64,000 nucleotides of DNA, from assembly GCA_040400005.1 (NCBI GenBank), contig JBBARC010000009.1, positions 12,137 to 76,136 of the forward strand, in the 5' to 3' direction. The position numbers and the translations under genes are program-made. Positions within the stretch are counted from its first letter, which is position 1. The number at the start of each line of letters is the position of its first letter. This document shows positions 51,599 to 60,674 of this stretch, piece after piece. The notes beneath the pieces were generated by a model. It was given only the letters and a program-made list of their open reading frames with translations. It did not search any database and was not told the DNA's origin. The DNA comes from JBBARC01 sp040400005 (GTDB lineage Bacteria > Pseudomonadota > Alphaproteobacteria > Acetobacterales > Acetobacteraceae).

Positions 51599-52441
51599 AT
51601 GCGTCGTATTTCATCATCGTTTCTGGGGTTAGGTTTGGCCGCCGCCTTGGCATCGTGCCCTGGTGCTGCACGCGCCGATGCAATTGCCGTCACCTATTCC
51701 GGTGCCGGCGTGCAGGTGCCCGATTTTGCCAGCGTCTGCACGGCAACCGCCACCAACACCTGCATCTACGGCGCCGAAAATTTCTCCAACTGGACTGGGG
51801 CTAACAATTACGCGGCCAGCTTTACCGGCGGCGGCAATGATTTCACCGCCAGCCAGTATTTTACTGGCACCTACTCCGCCTCGGACGCCACCTTCAGTGC
51901 CAATTACTGGCGCAAAGTGAACGCCAACCAATATGGCGGGGCTAACGGCACATCGCCCTACCCGGCGATTTTCAGCACAGCCGGTGTTACCAGCAGCTAC
52001 ACGCTGAACATCGCCGCCCACGGCGTGCCGGGGGCGAATTATTTCGGTGTATGGATTTCGGCCCTAGATGCCGCCAACAACCTGACCCTGACCACCTCCA
52101 CTGGCCAGGTTTACAATTTTACGCCGACGCAGTTGATCACAGCGTTGGGCAGTTGCAGCGGCGGCAGCAATTTGTATTGCGGCAACCCCACCACCCCGTT
52201 CAAAGGCCAGAACAGCGGCGAGCAATACGTTTACGTGAACTTCTTTGACACCAACGGATTTTTCACCAGCGTCACCTGGTCCAACAGCAGCAGCTCGGGG
52301 TTTGAATCGTCAAACCATGCGCTGGCCTATTTCGACCCCAACGTGCCGTTTGGCACGCCAATCCCCGAACCAGCAGCCCTAGGCCTGTTCGGCATCGGCT
52401 TGCTCAGCTTGGCCGCCGCCCGGCGCCGCACAGCGGTTTAG
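51599..52441 (+). CDS. PEP-CTERM surface/exported protein
   Basis: The 280-residue protein has an N-terminal signal peptide (SSSFLGLGLAAALASCPGAARA) and a C-terminal sorting tail (PIPEPAALGLFGIGLLSLAAARRR) with the PEP motif, a hydrophobic segment and a basic end. The body is Ser/Thr/Asn/Gly-rich. Such proteins are processed by an exosortase/EpsH system, none of which is in this window. ATG 51599 is preferred over an upstream in-frame ATG because it gives a standard signal peptide. Confidence 0.88.
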   Translation: MRRISSSFLGLGLAAALASCPGAARADAIAVTYSGAGVQVPDFASVCTATATNTCIYGAENFSNWTGANNYAASFTGGGNDFTASQYFTGTYSASDATFSANYWRKVNANQYGGANGTSPYPAIFSTAGVTSSYTLNIAAHGVPGANYFGVWISALDAANNLTLTTSTGQVYNFTPTQLITALGSCSGGSNLYCGNPTTPFKGQNSGEQYVYVNFFDTNGFFTSVTWSNSSSSGFESSNHALAYFDPNVPFGTPIPEPAALGLFGIGLLSLAAARRRTAV

Positions 52442-52543
52442 CCAAACACCTCTCCGCCTAATCTACCTACTCCCCTGTGCACGCTTAATCGGCTAGACGA
52501 ACCCTAAACCTTAAGGTGTGGGGTTAAGGGCCGGGGGACATGC

Positions 52544-53452
52544 GTGCCAGATCAGCTTAGCGCCGACCTGATAGCCGTGATTGTGGCGGTCACCGCGGGC
52601 ACCCCGCGGGTGCTCACCATCGATCATGGCACCGCCTTGCCCTCGGGCAGTTTTGAAAGCGGCCAGAGATCGCTGCAAGCCGGCATGCGCAGTTGGGTGG
52701 AACGGCAAACCGATCAGCGCCTGGGCTATGTCGAACAGCTTTACACCTTTGCCGACCAGGATCGCGGGCGCGATGAAAGTGCCGAGGCCAGCAACAGGAC
52801 AATTTCCATTTCCTACCTCGGCCTGGGCCGCGAAACCCGCAAACCCGGCGCCAATGCCGCCTGGCATAGCTGGTACCGCTATTTTCCCTGGGAAGATCAC
52901 CGCGACGGGCCGCCGGCGCTGATTGCCGGGCACATTGCACCACCCCTGCAAGCCTGGGCCAAAACCCGTGGCCAGCGCGCCCGGATAGCCATTTCGTTTG
53001 GGCTTGATGGTAAACCCTGGAACGAGGAGCTTGTGTTAAGCCGTTACGAATTACTGTTCGAGGCAGGCCTAGTGCCGGAATGGATCCGCCGCAACATCGG
53101 CGCCCCCGCGCCCGATCTGCCCGGCGACTGCATGGTGCTCGATCATCGCCGCATTCTGGCCACCGGCATTGCCCGGCTGCGCACAAAAATAAAATACCGC
53201 CCGGTATTTTTTGAATTGATGCCCGATAGTTTTACGCTGCTACAGTTGCAGCACACCGTAGAAGCGATCGCCGGCAAAAAATTGCACAAACAAAATTTCC
53301 GGCGCCAGATCGATGCCGATGGGCTAGTCGAAGAAACCGGCACCAGCACTGCGGATACCGGCGGGCGGCCGGCCAAACTGTTCCGCTACCGCCGCGATTT
53401 GCAAACCGAACGCGCCATTGAAGGCACCAAATTGCCCTTGGCTCGGCCATAG
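52544..53452 (+). CDS. NrtR-like regulator of NAD metabolism
   Basis: The C-terminal 85 residues form an NrtR-type winged helix (ELMPDSFTLLQLQHTVEAIAGKKLHKQNFRRQI and GRPAKLFRYR). The N-terminal 200 residues occupy the Nudix-like ligand domain, but the Nudix box is degenerate, as in known NrtR regulators. The start is taken as GTG 52544. NrtR proteins repress NAD synthesis genes; the target is not in the window. Confidence 0.78.
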   Translation: MPDQLSADLIAVIVAVTAGTPRVLTIDHGTALPSGSFESGQRSLQAGMRSWVERQTDQRLGYVEQLYTFADQDRGRDESAEASNRTISISYLGLGRETRKPGANAAWHSWYRYFPWEDHRDGPPALIAGHIAPPLQAWAKTRGQRARIAISFGLDGKPWNEELVLSRYELLFEAGLVPEWIRRNIGAPAPDLPGDCMVLDHRRILATGIARLRTKIKYRPVFFELMPDSFTLLQLQHTVEAIAGKKLHKQNFRRQIDADGLVEETGTSTADTGGRPAKLFRYRRDLQTERAIEGTKLPLARP

Positions 53453-53487
53453 AAGCAATCAGTATAAAAACCTCAAAGGAGACCGTC

Positions 53488-53928
53488 ATGTTAACCCCAA
53501 TCCCCCCTGATGCCGCCGCCATACTGCACGCAGTTCTGGGCCTTGCTGCCCTTACCCTTGTCATGCTGGGCTGGATGGTGGTCACCCGCCTGCCGGCCAT
53601 GCAGCGCCTGGGCCTCACCGCCCAAGATGGCGCGCATACCGCACATCTGCGCAGCCGCCTGCCAACCGAAGCCTTGCGGGTGTCGGATAATTATAACCAC
53701 CTGTTTGAAGCGCCCACGGTGTTTTATGCAACATCGCTGGCCATTGTGGCGCTCGGCCTGGCCGACCCGCTTCATGCCAAATGCGCCTGGGCGTATCTCG
53801 GCTTGCGCGTGGTGCATTCGTTTGTGCAGGCAACAGTTAACTTCGTACCGCTGCGCTTTTCACTTTTTGCCCTATCGTGGGCGGCATTGGGCACCATGAT
53901 TGTGCGCGCACTGATCGCCAGTTTTTAG
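53488..53928 (+). CDS. MAPEG-family membrane protein
   Basis: This 146-residue protein has four hydrophobic helices and the family pattern LRVSDNYNHLFEAPTVFYATSLAI followed by AYLGLRVVHSFVQ. MAPEG proteins include glutathione transferases and peroxidases in the membrane. A GGAG ribosome-binding site lies upstream of ATG 53488. Function here is not decided. Confidence 0.85.
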   Translation: MLTPIPPDAAAILHAVLGLAALTLVMLGWMVVTRLPAMQRLGLTAQDGAHTAHLRSRLPTEALRVSDNYNHLFEAPTVFYATSLAIVALGLADPLHAKCAWAYLGLRVVHSFVQATVNFVPLRFSLFALSWAALGTMIVRALIASF

Positions 53929-54177
53929 GCGGCGCGCACGAAAGCCGGGGGGCAGCTCGGCACCCCGGCTACACCGCAGCGTGATGCATGGGATGCTGGC
54001 CATCAACGCGTATGCGTTTTCTTGAGTAATCCGACGCGTATGCGTGTTCTTGGCGGCTGCAATCCTGGGTAAACACCCAAATCCCCCCTTGCCATCCCAA
54101 CCCCGCGCCGTATGACTCGCCACCATCAACCCCGGGCAACGCCGGGAGCAGGCTGAACCAACAGGGGAGACGCGCCG
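53929..54177. other. Intergenic region with a short direct repeat
   Basis: No gene is supported. ACGCGTATGCGT followed by TTCTT, with small changes, occurs twice between about 54003 and 54046. A promoter for the downstream acyl-CoA gene is expected but not seen clearly. Confidence 0.4.
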
Positions 54178-56244
54178 ATGGCCGCACTAAACGCCGTGAC
54201 CGATTACGCAACCGAGGGCGCGATCGCCGTGATCACGCTGAACTCCCCCCCCGTGAACGCCTTATCCGCCGCGGTGCGCGACGGTATCGCCGGGGGTTTG
54301 ACACAAGCCCTGGCCGACCCCGCCGTGCGCGCGATTGTGCTGATCTGCGCCGGCCGCACGTTTATTGCCGGCGCCGATATCAGCGAATTCGGCAAGCCGC
54401 CACAGGGCGCTGATTTGCATAGCGTGCTGAACAGCATCGAAGCCTCGACCAAACCAGTGATCGCCGCCATTCACGGCACGGCTTTGGGCGGCGGGTTAGA
54501 AACCGCATTATCCTGCCATTACCGCATCGGCGTGCCGTCCGCGAAATTTGGTCTGCCCGAAGTGAAATTAGGCCTGCTGCCAGGTGCCGGCGGCACCCAG
54601 CGGCTGCCCCGCGTGGTCGGCGCCGAACAGGCGCTAGACATGGTGACCTCGGGCACCCCAATCGGTGCCAAAGCAGCCTTGGCCACCGGGTTAATTGAAG
54701 AAATCGTCGCCGAAGATAATCTGCTTAGCGCCGCGATTGAGTTCGCTAACCGTGTGGTTGCCGAAAACCGGCCGTTGAAAAAAATCCGCGATTTAACCGT
54801 TACCGCGGATCCCGCCGTATTCGCCAATTTCCGCAAAACCAATGCGCGGCGGTTTCGCGGGTTTGATGCGCCGGAATTCAACATTCGCTGCATCGAAGCC
54901 GCCTGCACCCAAAGCTTTGACGAGGGCATGAAAACCGAACGCAATTTGTTCGGCCAGTTAATGGCCGGCGTGCAAAGCAAAGCGCAGCGCTATTTGTTTT
55001 TCGCCGAACGGCAAGCCGCCAAAATTCCCGGCATCGCCGATAATTTACCCCTGCGCCCGATTAAGAAAGTCGGCGTGATTGGCGCCGGCACCATGGGCGG
55101 CGGCATTTCGATGAATTTTCTCTCCGCCGGCTTCCCGGTTACCATCATTGAAACCAACGAAGCAGCGCTCACCCGCGGCGTTGGCATTATGCGCGGCAAT
55201 TACGAAGCGACTGCTAAAAAAGGCCGCATCACGGCCGACCAAGTTGAACGCAGCATGGGGCTGCTGACCCCCAGCATGGACCTGAATGATCTTGCTGATT
55301 GCGACCTGGTGATTGAAGCGGTGTTCGAGATGATGCCGATCAAGATCGACATCTTTGGCAAGCTCGATAAAATCGTCAAGCAGGGCGCCATTCTCGCCAG
55401 CAACACCAGTTATCTGAACATCGACGACATCGCCACCGCAACATCACGCCCAGCCGACGTGGTTGGCATGCATTTCTTCTCGCCGGCCAACGTTATGCGC
55501 CTGCTAGAAGTGGTGCGCGGCGCCAAAACCGCGCCCGATGTGTTGGCAACGGTTATGGCGCTGGCCAAGAAGATCGGCAAAGTGGCCGCCGTTGCCGGTG
55601 TTTGCCACGGGTTTATCGGCAACCGCATGCTGGGCCTGCGCCAGCGCGAAGCCAATAAAATGATCCTGGAAGGTGCCATGCCTTGGGATGTGGACCGCGT
55701 GATCTACGGCTTTGGCTTTCCCATGGGGCCGTTTCAAATGGCGGATCTGGCAGGGCTTGATATTGGCTGGTCGAAAGACACCAACAAAAGCGAAACTCTG
55801 CGCGATAAGCTTTGCGAGCTTGATCGGCGCGGGCAAAAAACCGCAGTCGGCTTTTATGATTACGATGAAAAACGCCAGGCTATTCCATCAAAACTTGTGG
55901 AGCAGATGGTGCTTGATGCCTCGGCTGCCGCCGGCATTACCCGCCGCGCTATATCCGATCAGGAAATTTTGGAACGCTGCATCTATTCCATGATCAACGA
56001 AGGGGCGATGATTTTGGAAGAAGGCCACGCCTACCGGGCATCGGATATCGATATCGTGTGGCTCAACGGCTATGGCTGGCCGGCCTATCGCGGTGGCCCG
56101 ATGTTCTATGCCGATACCGTGGGCTTGCCGACAGTGCTGGCAAAACTGGAAGAATTTGCCAAAACATCACCGGCCGATTTCCCCATTTCGCCGCTGCTAC
56201 GCAAGTTGGCAGCCGAGGGCAAAGGATTTACCGGGCAGTTCTAA
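54178..56244 (+). CDS. Fused enoyl-CoA hydratase / 3-hydroxyacyl-CoA dehydrogenase (FadB/FadJ-like)
   Basis: This 688-residue bifunctional enzyme of beta-oxidation has an N-terminal crotonase domain (AGRTFIAGADISEFG, GTALGGGLETALSCHYRIG, PEVKLGLLPGAGGTQRLP) and a C-terminal NAD-binding dehydrogenase (VGVIGAGTMGGGISM, GMHFFSPANVMRLLEVV). The two domains meet near residue 290. It is smaller than E. coli FadB. It heads a group of acyl-CoA genes on the plus strand, separated from the next by a family-1 repeat. Confidence 0.93.
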   Translation: MAALNAVTDYATEGAIAVITLNSPPVNALSAAVRDGIAGGLTQALADPAVRAIVLICAGRTFIAGADISEFGKPPQGADLHSVLNSIEASTKPVIAAIHGTALGGGLETALSCHYRIGVPSAKFGLPEVKLGLLPGAGGTQRLPRVVGAEQALDMVTSGTPIGAKAALATGLIEEIVAEDNLLSAAIEFANRVVAENRPLKKIRDLTVTADPAVFANFRKTNARRFRGFDAPEFNIRCIEAACTQSFDEGMKTERNLFGQLMAGVQSKAQRYLFFAERQAAKIPGIADNLPLRPIKKVGVIGAGTMGGGISMNFLSAGFPVTIIETNEAALTRGVGIMRGNYEATAKKGRITADQVERSMGLLTPSMDLNDLADCDLVIEAVFEMMPIKIDIFGKLDKIVKQGAILASNTSYLNIDDIATATSRPADVVGMHFFSPANVMRLLEVVRGAKTAPDVLATVMALAKKIGKVAAVAGVCHGFIGNRMLGLRQREANKMILEGAMPWDVDRVIYGFGFPMGPFQMADLAGLDIGWSKDTNKSETLRDKLCELDRRGQKTAVGFYDYDEKRQAIPSKLVEQMVLDASAAAGITRRAISDQEILERCIYSMINEGAMILEEGHAYRASDIDIVWLNGYGWPAYRGGPMFYADTVGLPTVLAKLEEFAKTSPADFPISPLLRKLAAEGKGFTGQF

Positions 56245-56276
56245 TTGCAAACAACGAAGTTTCGATTTCGTAACAT

Positions 56277-56460
56277 GGCAATCGGGTGAAAGTAAGTGTC
56301 TTCTTTTTCTGAAGAAAAAGAAGCAAAAAGACTTTACTACGCTTGGCCTGGGGCGACGCTGCCACCGCGTTCTCCGAGCCAACGTCAAAAAAGTCTTTTT
56401 TGTTTCTTTTTTCTTCAGAAAAAAGAAAATTCTTACTCTTTTTGCATTCATCCGATTGCC
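56277..56460. repeat. Family-1 palindromic repeat, copy F
   Basis: From GGCAATCGGGTGAA to TTCATCCGATTGCC, with nested arms, between the FadB-like and CoA-transferase-type genes. No clear target duplication was seen at its edges. Confidence 0.87.
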
Positions 56461-56492
56461 CTATTTTTCTTAACCTGAGGAGTTTTTACTAG

Positions 56493-57635
56493 ATGCCGGG
56501 TCCGTTGCAGGGTGTGCGTATTATCGAAATCGCCGGGATTGGCCCAGGGCCGTTTGCCGGCATGATGCTGGCCGATAGCGGCGCCGAGATTATTCGCGTC
56601 GATCGCCCAGGTGCTGCACCAGGACTTGCCGCCCCTTCGCGCGATATTCTGGCGAGATCGCGCCGGTCAGTCGCGATCGATTTGAAACGCCCCGAGGGGG
56701 TTGCCGTGTTGCGCGATCTGGTGCGCAGCGCCGATGGGCTGATTGAAGGATTTCGCCCCGGCGTTATGGAACGTTTGGGCCTGGGCCCGGATGTATTGCT
56801 CGCCGATAACCCAAAATTGGTGTTTGGCCGCATGACCGGCTGGGGCCAAACCGGGCCGCTGGCCAAAACCGCCGGCCACGACATTGATTACATCGCCATC
56901 GCCGGCGCCCTGCACGCCTACGGCCGGGCCGGCGAAAAACCGACACCGCCGATCAACATGGTGGGCGATTTTGGCGGCGGCGGCATGTTGCTGGCCTTTG
57001 GCATGGTTAGCGCCTTGCTCAGCGCATCACGCACCGGGGTGGGCCAGGTGATTGACTGCGCCATGGTCGATGGTGCCGCCGTGTTAATGAGCATGATTTG
57101 GAGCTTTCGCGCCATGGGCTTTTGGCGCGATGAGCGTGGCGTGAACATGCTAGATACCGGCGCGCATTTTTACGACACCTACGAAACCGCCGATGGCAAA
57201 TACATGGCGGTGGGCGCGATCGAGCCGCAGTTTTATGCGCAACTGCGCAATTTGGCCGGCCTTACCGATGACGCGTTTGATGCGCAGATGGATTTTTCCG
57301 CCTGGCCTGATTTGAAAGCAAAGATCGCCGAAGCATTTAAAGCGCGCACCCGCGATGACTGGACCGCCATTTTTTACGGCACCGATGCCTGCGTATCGCC
57401 GGTGTTATCGATGAGTGAGGCACCAAGCTACCCGCACAACGCCGAACGCGGCACGTTTATCGATATCAACGGCATCACCCAGCCGGCGCCGGCACCACGC
57501 TATTCGGCAACGCCGGCGGCAAAACCGGTGATGGCCAGCGACGATACCGGCGCCGATACCGATGCAGTGATGGCAGCACTAGGCTACGACGCGGCCCGGA
57601 TCACCGCCCTAAAAGCTGCCCAAATCCTCGGCTGA
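56493..57635 (+). CDS. Family III CoA transferase, alpha-methylacyl-CoA racemase-like
   Basis: This 380-residue protein of the CaiB/BaiF superfamily starts GPLQGVRIIEIAGIGPGPFAGMMLAD. The racemase signature GHDIDYIAIAGAL (His and Asp) and the VGDFGGGGMLLAFG loop (catalytic Asp) support AMACR-type activity, which inverts 2-methyl-branched acyl-CoAs before beta-oxidation. It sits between FadB-like and thiolase genes, fitting branched fatty-acid breakdown. Confidence 0.88.
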   Translation: MPGPLQGVRIIEIAGIGPGPFAGMMLADSGAEIIRVDRPGAAPGLAAPSRDILARSRRSVAIDLKRPEGVAVLRDLVRSADGLIEGFRPGVMERLGLGPDVLLADNPKLVFGRMTGWGQTGPLAKTAGHDIDYIAIAGALHAYGRAGEKPTPPINMVGDFGGGGMLLAFGMVSALLSASRTGVGQVIDCAMVDGAAVLMSMIWSFRAMGFWRDERGVNMLDTGAHFYDTYETADGKYMAVGAIEPQFYAQLRNLAGLTDDAFDAQMDFSAWPDLKAKIAEAFKARTRDDWTAIFYGTDACVSPVLSMSEAPSYPHNAERGTFIDINGITQPAPAPRYSATPAAKPVMASDDTGADTDAVMAALGYDAARITALKAAQILG

Positions 57636-57820
57636 ACGATTTGGTATAAAACCATTTCCGTAGCCGAACGCTGCGCGCCAGTTTGTGTCAATCAGCACCC
57701 GATAATCCCCGGCCTCCGGGCGCCCTACCCGGCTATACCATCCGGCTGTACGGCCTTGGGCAAGCTGATATCAACCGCACCACTGCCGGTAAAACACCGC
57801 GCCACCCAAAGGATGCCCGC

Positions 57821-58987
57821 ATGACCCACGATCCCATCGTTATTGTCGGTGCCAAACGCACACCCCTTGGCGCCTTTCAAGGGGCACTCGCCGCCACCAC
57901 CGCAGCCGCCCTCGGTGGTCACGCCATCGCCGCCGCCTTGGCGCAAGCCGGTGTGCCGGCCGCCGACATATCCGAACTGCTCATGGGCTGCGTGCTGCCA
58001 GCAGGCCAAGGCCAGGCCCCGGCCCGCCAGGCCGGTTTTGCCGGTGGTCTGCCGCCAAGCACCCCGGCCACCACGGTGAACAAAATGTGCGGGTCAGGCA
58101 TGAAGGCCACCATGCTGGCGCACGACCAATTGCTGGCAGGATCCGCCAAAATCATCATCGCTGGCGGCATGGAAAGCATGTCGCGCGCCCCCTACCTGCT
58201 GGAAAAAGCCCGCACCGGCTACCGCCTCGGCCACGATCGCATCCTCGATCATATGTTTCTCGATGGGCTGGAAGACGCCTACGAAAAAGGCCGCCTGATG
58301 GGGTCTTTCGCCGAAGATACCGCCGAAAGCTTGCACATCACCCGGGCCGCGCAAGACGATTTCGCCCTCGCATCGCTTGCGCGCGCCCGCGCCGCCACCG
58401 CCGATGGCAGTTTTAGGGGCGAAATCGCAAGCTTCCCCGGCGTGCTGGAGGATGACGAAACCCCCGCCAAAGCCCGCCCCGAAAAAATCCCCACCCTAAA
58501 ACCCGCCTTTCGCAAAGATGGCACGGTGACAGCGGCAAACTCATCATCCATCTCCGATGGTGCGGCAGCCCTGGTGCTGATGCGGGCAAGTGAAGCCAAT
58601 GCCCGCGGCCTCACCCCGCTCGCCGCCATCATCGGCCACGCCAGCCACGCCCGTGCCCCGGCACACTTCACCACAGCCCCGATCGGCGCCATTGAAACCC
58701 TGCTCGCCCGCATCGGCTGGCACAAAAACACAGTCGACCTTTACGAAATCAACGAAGCATTTGCCGTGGTCACCATGGCCGCCATGCGCGCACTCGATCT
58801 GCCGCACGACAAAGTCAACGTCCGCGGCGGCGCCTGCGCCCTCGGCCATCCCATCGGCGCCTCTGGCGCGCGAATCCTGGTAACTTTGCTCGCCGCCTTA
58901 CAAGCACGCGGCGAAAAACGCGGCATCGCAGCGTTGTGCATCGGCGGCGGCGAAGCGACCGCCGTTGCTATTGAGCTGATGGGATAG
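57821..58987 (+). CDS. Acetyl-CoA C-acyltransferase (thiolase)
   Basis: This 388-residue thiolase has the nucleophilic Cys in NKMCGSGMKA, the NEAFAVV motif, GGACALGHPIGASGAR (catalytic His) and the C-terminal CIGGGEATAVAIE with the second Cys. It cleaves 3-ketoacyl-CoA or condenses two acetyl-CoA. ATG 57821 is preceded by AAAGGA at 57808-57813; the longer frame has no support. It completes an acyl-CoA gene group. Confidence 0.93.
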   Translation: MTHDPIVIVGAKRTPLGAFQGALAATTAAALGGHAIAAALAQAGVPAADISELLMGCVLPAGQGQAPARQAGFAGGLPPSTPATTVNKMCGSGMKATMLAHDQLLAGSAKIIIAGGMESMSRAPYLLEKARTGYRLGHDRILDHMFLDGLEDAYEKGRLMGSFAEDTAESLHITRAAQDDFALASLARARAATADGSFRGEIASFPGVLEDDETPAKARPEKIPTLKPAFRKDGTVTAANSSSISDGAAALVLMRASEANARGLTPLAAIIGHASHARAPAHFTTAPIGAIETLLARIGWHKNTVDLYEINEAFAVVTMAAMRALDLPHDKVNVRGGACALGHPIGASGARILVTLLAALQARGEKRGIAALCIGGGEATAVAIELMG

Positions 58988-58992
58988 AGAGT

Positions 58993-59046
58993 CTTCTTTT
59001 CTGAAGAAAAGAAGCAAAAGACTTTTTGTTAATTTGGGCCTGGGGC
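58993..59046. repeat. Family-1 half repeat, copy H
   Basis: Left arm (CTTCTTTTCTGAAGAAAAG, AAGACTTTTT) and part of the centre only, directly after the thiolase stop. Confidence 0.8.
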
Positions 59047-59065
59047 TTTCGGCCCACCGAGCATA

Positions 59066-59104
59066 AAAAACCAGCGGCATATCATCATGCCGCTGGCTTT
59101 TTTA
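59066..59104. terminator. Bidirectional intrinsic terminator between thiolase and rplI
   Basis: A perfect CCAGCGGCAT/ATGCCGCTGG stem (10 bp) with an ATCATC loop is flanked by A-rich sequence on one side and TTTTTT on the other. It suits both convergent units. Confidence 0.88.
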
Positions 59105-59136
59105 AGCGTATCAAACCCCGCGAACGGGGAAAAATT

Positions 59137-59721
59137 TCACTCGGCGTCTTCGGCTTCCGCCTCGGCTTCACCTTCATCTAGCAAATCAGCCGCATCCACC
59201 GCATCTTCTTCAGCTTCATCGGCCGCCTGGCCAACCGCTTCGCCACGCGCTTGCTTCTCGGCTTCTTCAACGCTGCGGGCGATATTCACCACCACATCCA
59301 TCGATACTTCCGGATGAAGCACCACATGCACGCGGCTCAAACCCAGGGTTTTCAACGGGTGCGGCAACACAACCTGGCTGCGGCTGATCATCAGCCCGCC
59401 AACAGCGGCCGCATCAGCGATATCGCGGCCCGAAACCGAGCCATACAAACTGCCCGATTCACCCGCCTGGCGCACCAGAACAACGGCAAAACCGCTCATC
59501 CGTTCAGCCAAACGCTCGGCTTCTTCGCGGCGCTTGATGTTTTGCGCTTCCAGCTCAACCCGCTGGTGCTCAAAACGCTCCAGATTGGCCTTGGTCGCGC
59601 GAATGGCGCGCTTGCCGGGCAGCAGAAAATTACGCGCATAGCCCGGCTTGACCCGAACCACATCACCCATCTGCCCGAGTTTTTCGACCCGCTGCAGCAG
59701 AACCAATTCAACTTGTGCCAT
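59137..59721 (-). CDS. rplI: Ribosomal protein bL9
   Basis: The protein starts MAQVELVLLQRVEKLGQMGDVVRVKPGYARNFLLPG, the classic L9 N-terminal domain, with a long linker helix and C-terminal domain. A 27-residue acidic tail (E/D/A-rich) extends beyond the usual length, giving 194 residues. It is the last gene of the rpsF-rpsR-rplI operon. Confidence 0.96.
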   Translation of the reverse strand: MAQVELVLLQRVEKLGQMGDVVRVKPGYARNFLLPGKRAIRATKANLERFEHQRVELEAQNIKRREEAERLAERMSGFAVVLVRQAGESGSLYGSVSGRDIADAAAVGGLMISRSQVVLPHPLKTLGLSRVHVVLHPEVSMDVVVNIARSVEEAEKQARGEAVGQAADEAEEDAVDAADLLDEGEAEAEAEDAE

Positions 59722-59735
59722 ATCTATGCTCTCCC

Positions 59736-60011
59736 TTACGCGACAACATAGGGCAGAAGTGCCAGAAAGCGGGCGCGCTTAATGGCATTGGCCAGCTCGC
59801 GCTGCTTCTTGGCCGAAACCGCGGTGATGCGGCTGGGCACAATCTTGCCGCGCTCAGACAGAAAACGGCTGAGCAGGCGGACATCTTTATAATCGATCTT
59901 CGGCGCACCTGGACCCGAAAACGGGCAGGATTTCCGGCGGCGGAAGAACGGCCGGCGGGCGCCTACGGCGGCCCGGCGCGCGGCCGGATTAACTTCAGTG
60001 GACTCAGACAT
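59736..60011 (-). CDS. rpsR: Ribosomal protein bS18
   Basis: The 91-residue protein has RRRKSCPFSGPGAPKIDYKDVRLLSRF and RITAVSAKKQRELANAIKRARFLALLPY, typical of S18. The start at ATG 60011 (MSESTEV) is preferred over one three codons earlier. It lies between rpsF and rplI. Confidence 0.95.
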   Translation of the reverse strand: MSESTEVNPAARRAAVGARRPFFRRRKSCPFSGPGAPKIDYKDVRLLSRFLSERGKIVPSRITAVSAKKQRELANAIKRARFLALLPYVVA

Positions 60012-60080
60012 GATATGCAAACCTTATGTTCTAGCAAAAAGAGTGTCGGTAAACCTAGGCGTTGCGCCGATGGTTAAAAC

Positions 60081-60536
60081 CTACAAATCTTCCAGCGGAT
60101 CGTCGTTGCCACGGGCGCGGAATTCTTCGCGATCATCGTACGTGCGGCGCGTGCGGCCGCTCTCAAACCGGCCGGTGGGCTTGGGGCCCTTAAAGCCACG
60201 CTCGCGATCTTCACCCTTGCGCGACAAAATCGCCGATGGCGCTTCATCGATCGCATCAATGCGAATGGTCATGAACCGCAGCACGTCTTCATGCAGGCGC
60301 AACTGGCGTTCAACTTCGGTAACACTCGCCGGTTTCGCTTCCATCGCCAGCAGCATGTAATGCCCCTTGCGATTTTTGTTGATGCGATAGGAAAGTGCCC
60401 GCAGGCCCCAGTATTCGCGCTTGTGAATGGTGCCTTCGTTGGCTTCCAATTCGGCAGCTACCTGATCGGCAACAGCTTCAACCTGCGCCTGTGTCACATC
60501 GTTACGTGCAATTAGCACGCATTCATAAAAAGGCAT
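60081..60536 (-). CDS. rpsF: Ribosomal protein bS6
   Basis: The 151-residue protein starts MPFYECVLIARNDVTQAQVE and has the S6 fold through REYWGLRALSYRINKNRKGHYMLL. The C-terminal 50 residues are charged and Arg/Glu-rich. It begins the rpsF-rpsR-rplI operon. Confidence 0.95.
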   Translation of the reverse strand: MPFYECVLIARNDVTQAQVEAVADQVAAELEANEGTIHKREYWGLRALSYRINKNRKGHYMLLAMEAKPASVTEVERQLRLHEDVLRFMTIRIDAIDEAPSAILSRKGEDRERGFKGPKPTGRFESGRTRRTYDDREEFRARGNDDPLEDL

Positions 60537-60563
60537 GGTCACCCCTATGGCTGGAGGCCTGGC

Positions 60564-60616
60564 GCGTAAGACAGCCTTACGCAAACAGACATAGCCGGGG
60601 AGATGCCACGCCCCGG
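60564..60616 (-). promoter_or_regulatory. Two hairpins in the rpsF leader
   Basis: GCGTAAG/CTTACGC (60564-60582) and CCGGGG/CCCCGG (60595-60616) can each form a stem upstream of rpsF. Many bacteria carry a leader RNA here that binds S6:S18; these hairpins might be it, but the conserved bulge was not confirmed. Confidence 0.35.
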
Positions 60617-60674
60617 CAGGGAAGCGCGGCGTAAAGCACACCCCGGGCTAATAAGCAAGAAAGCCAGCACGCCG

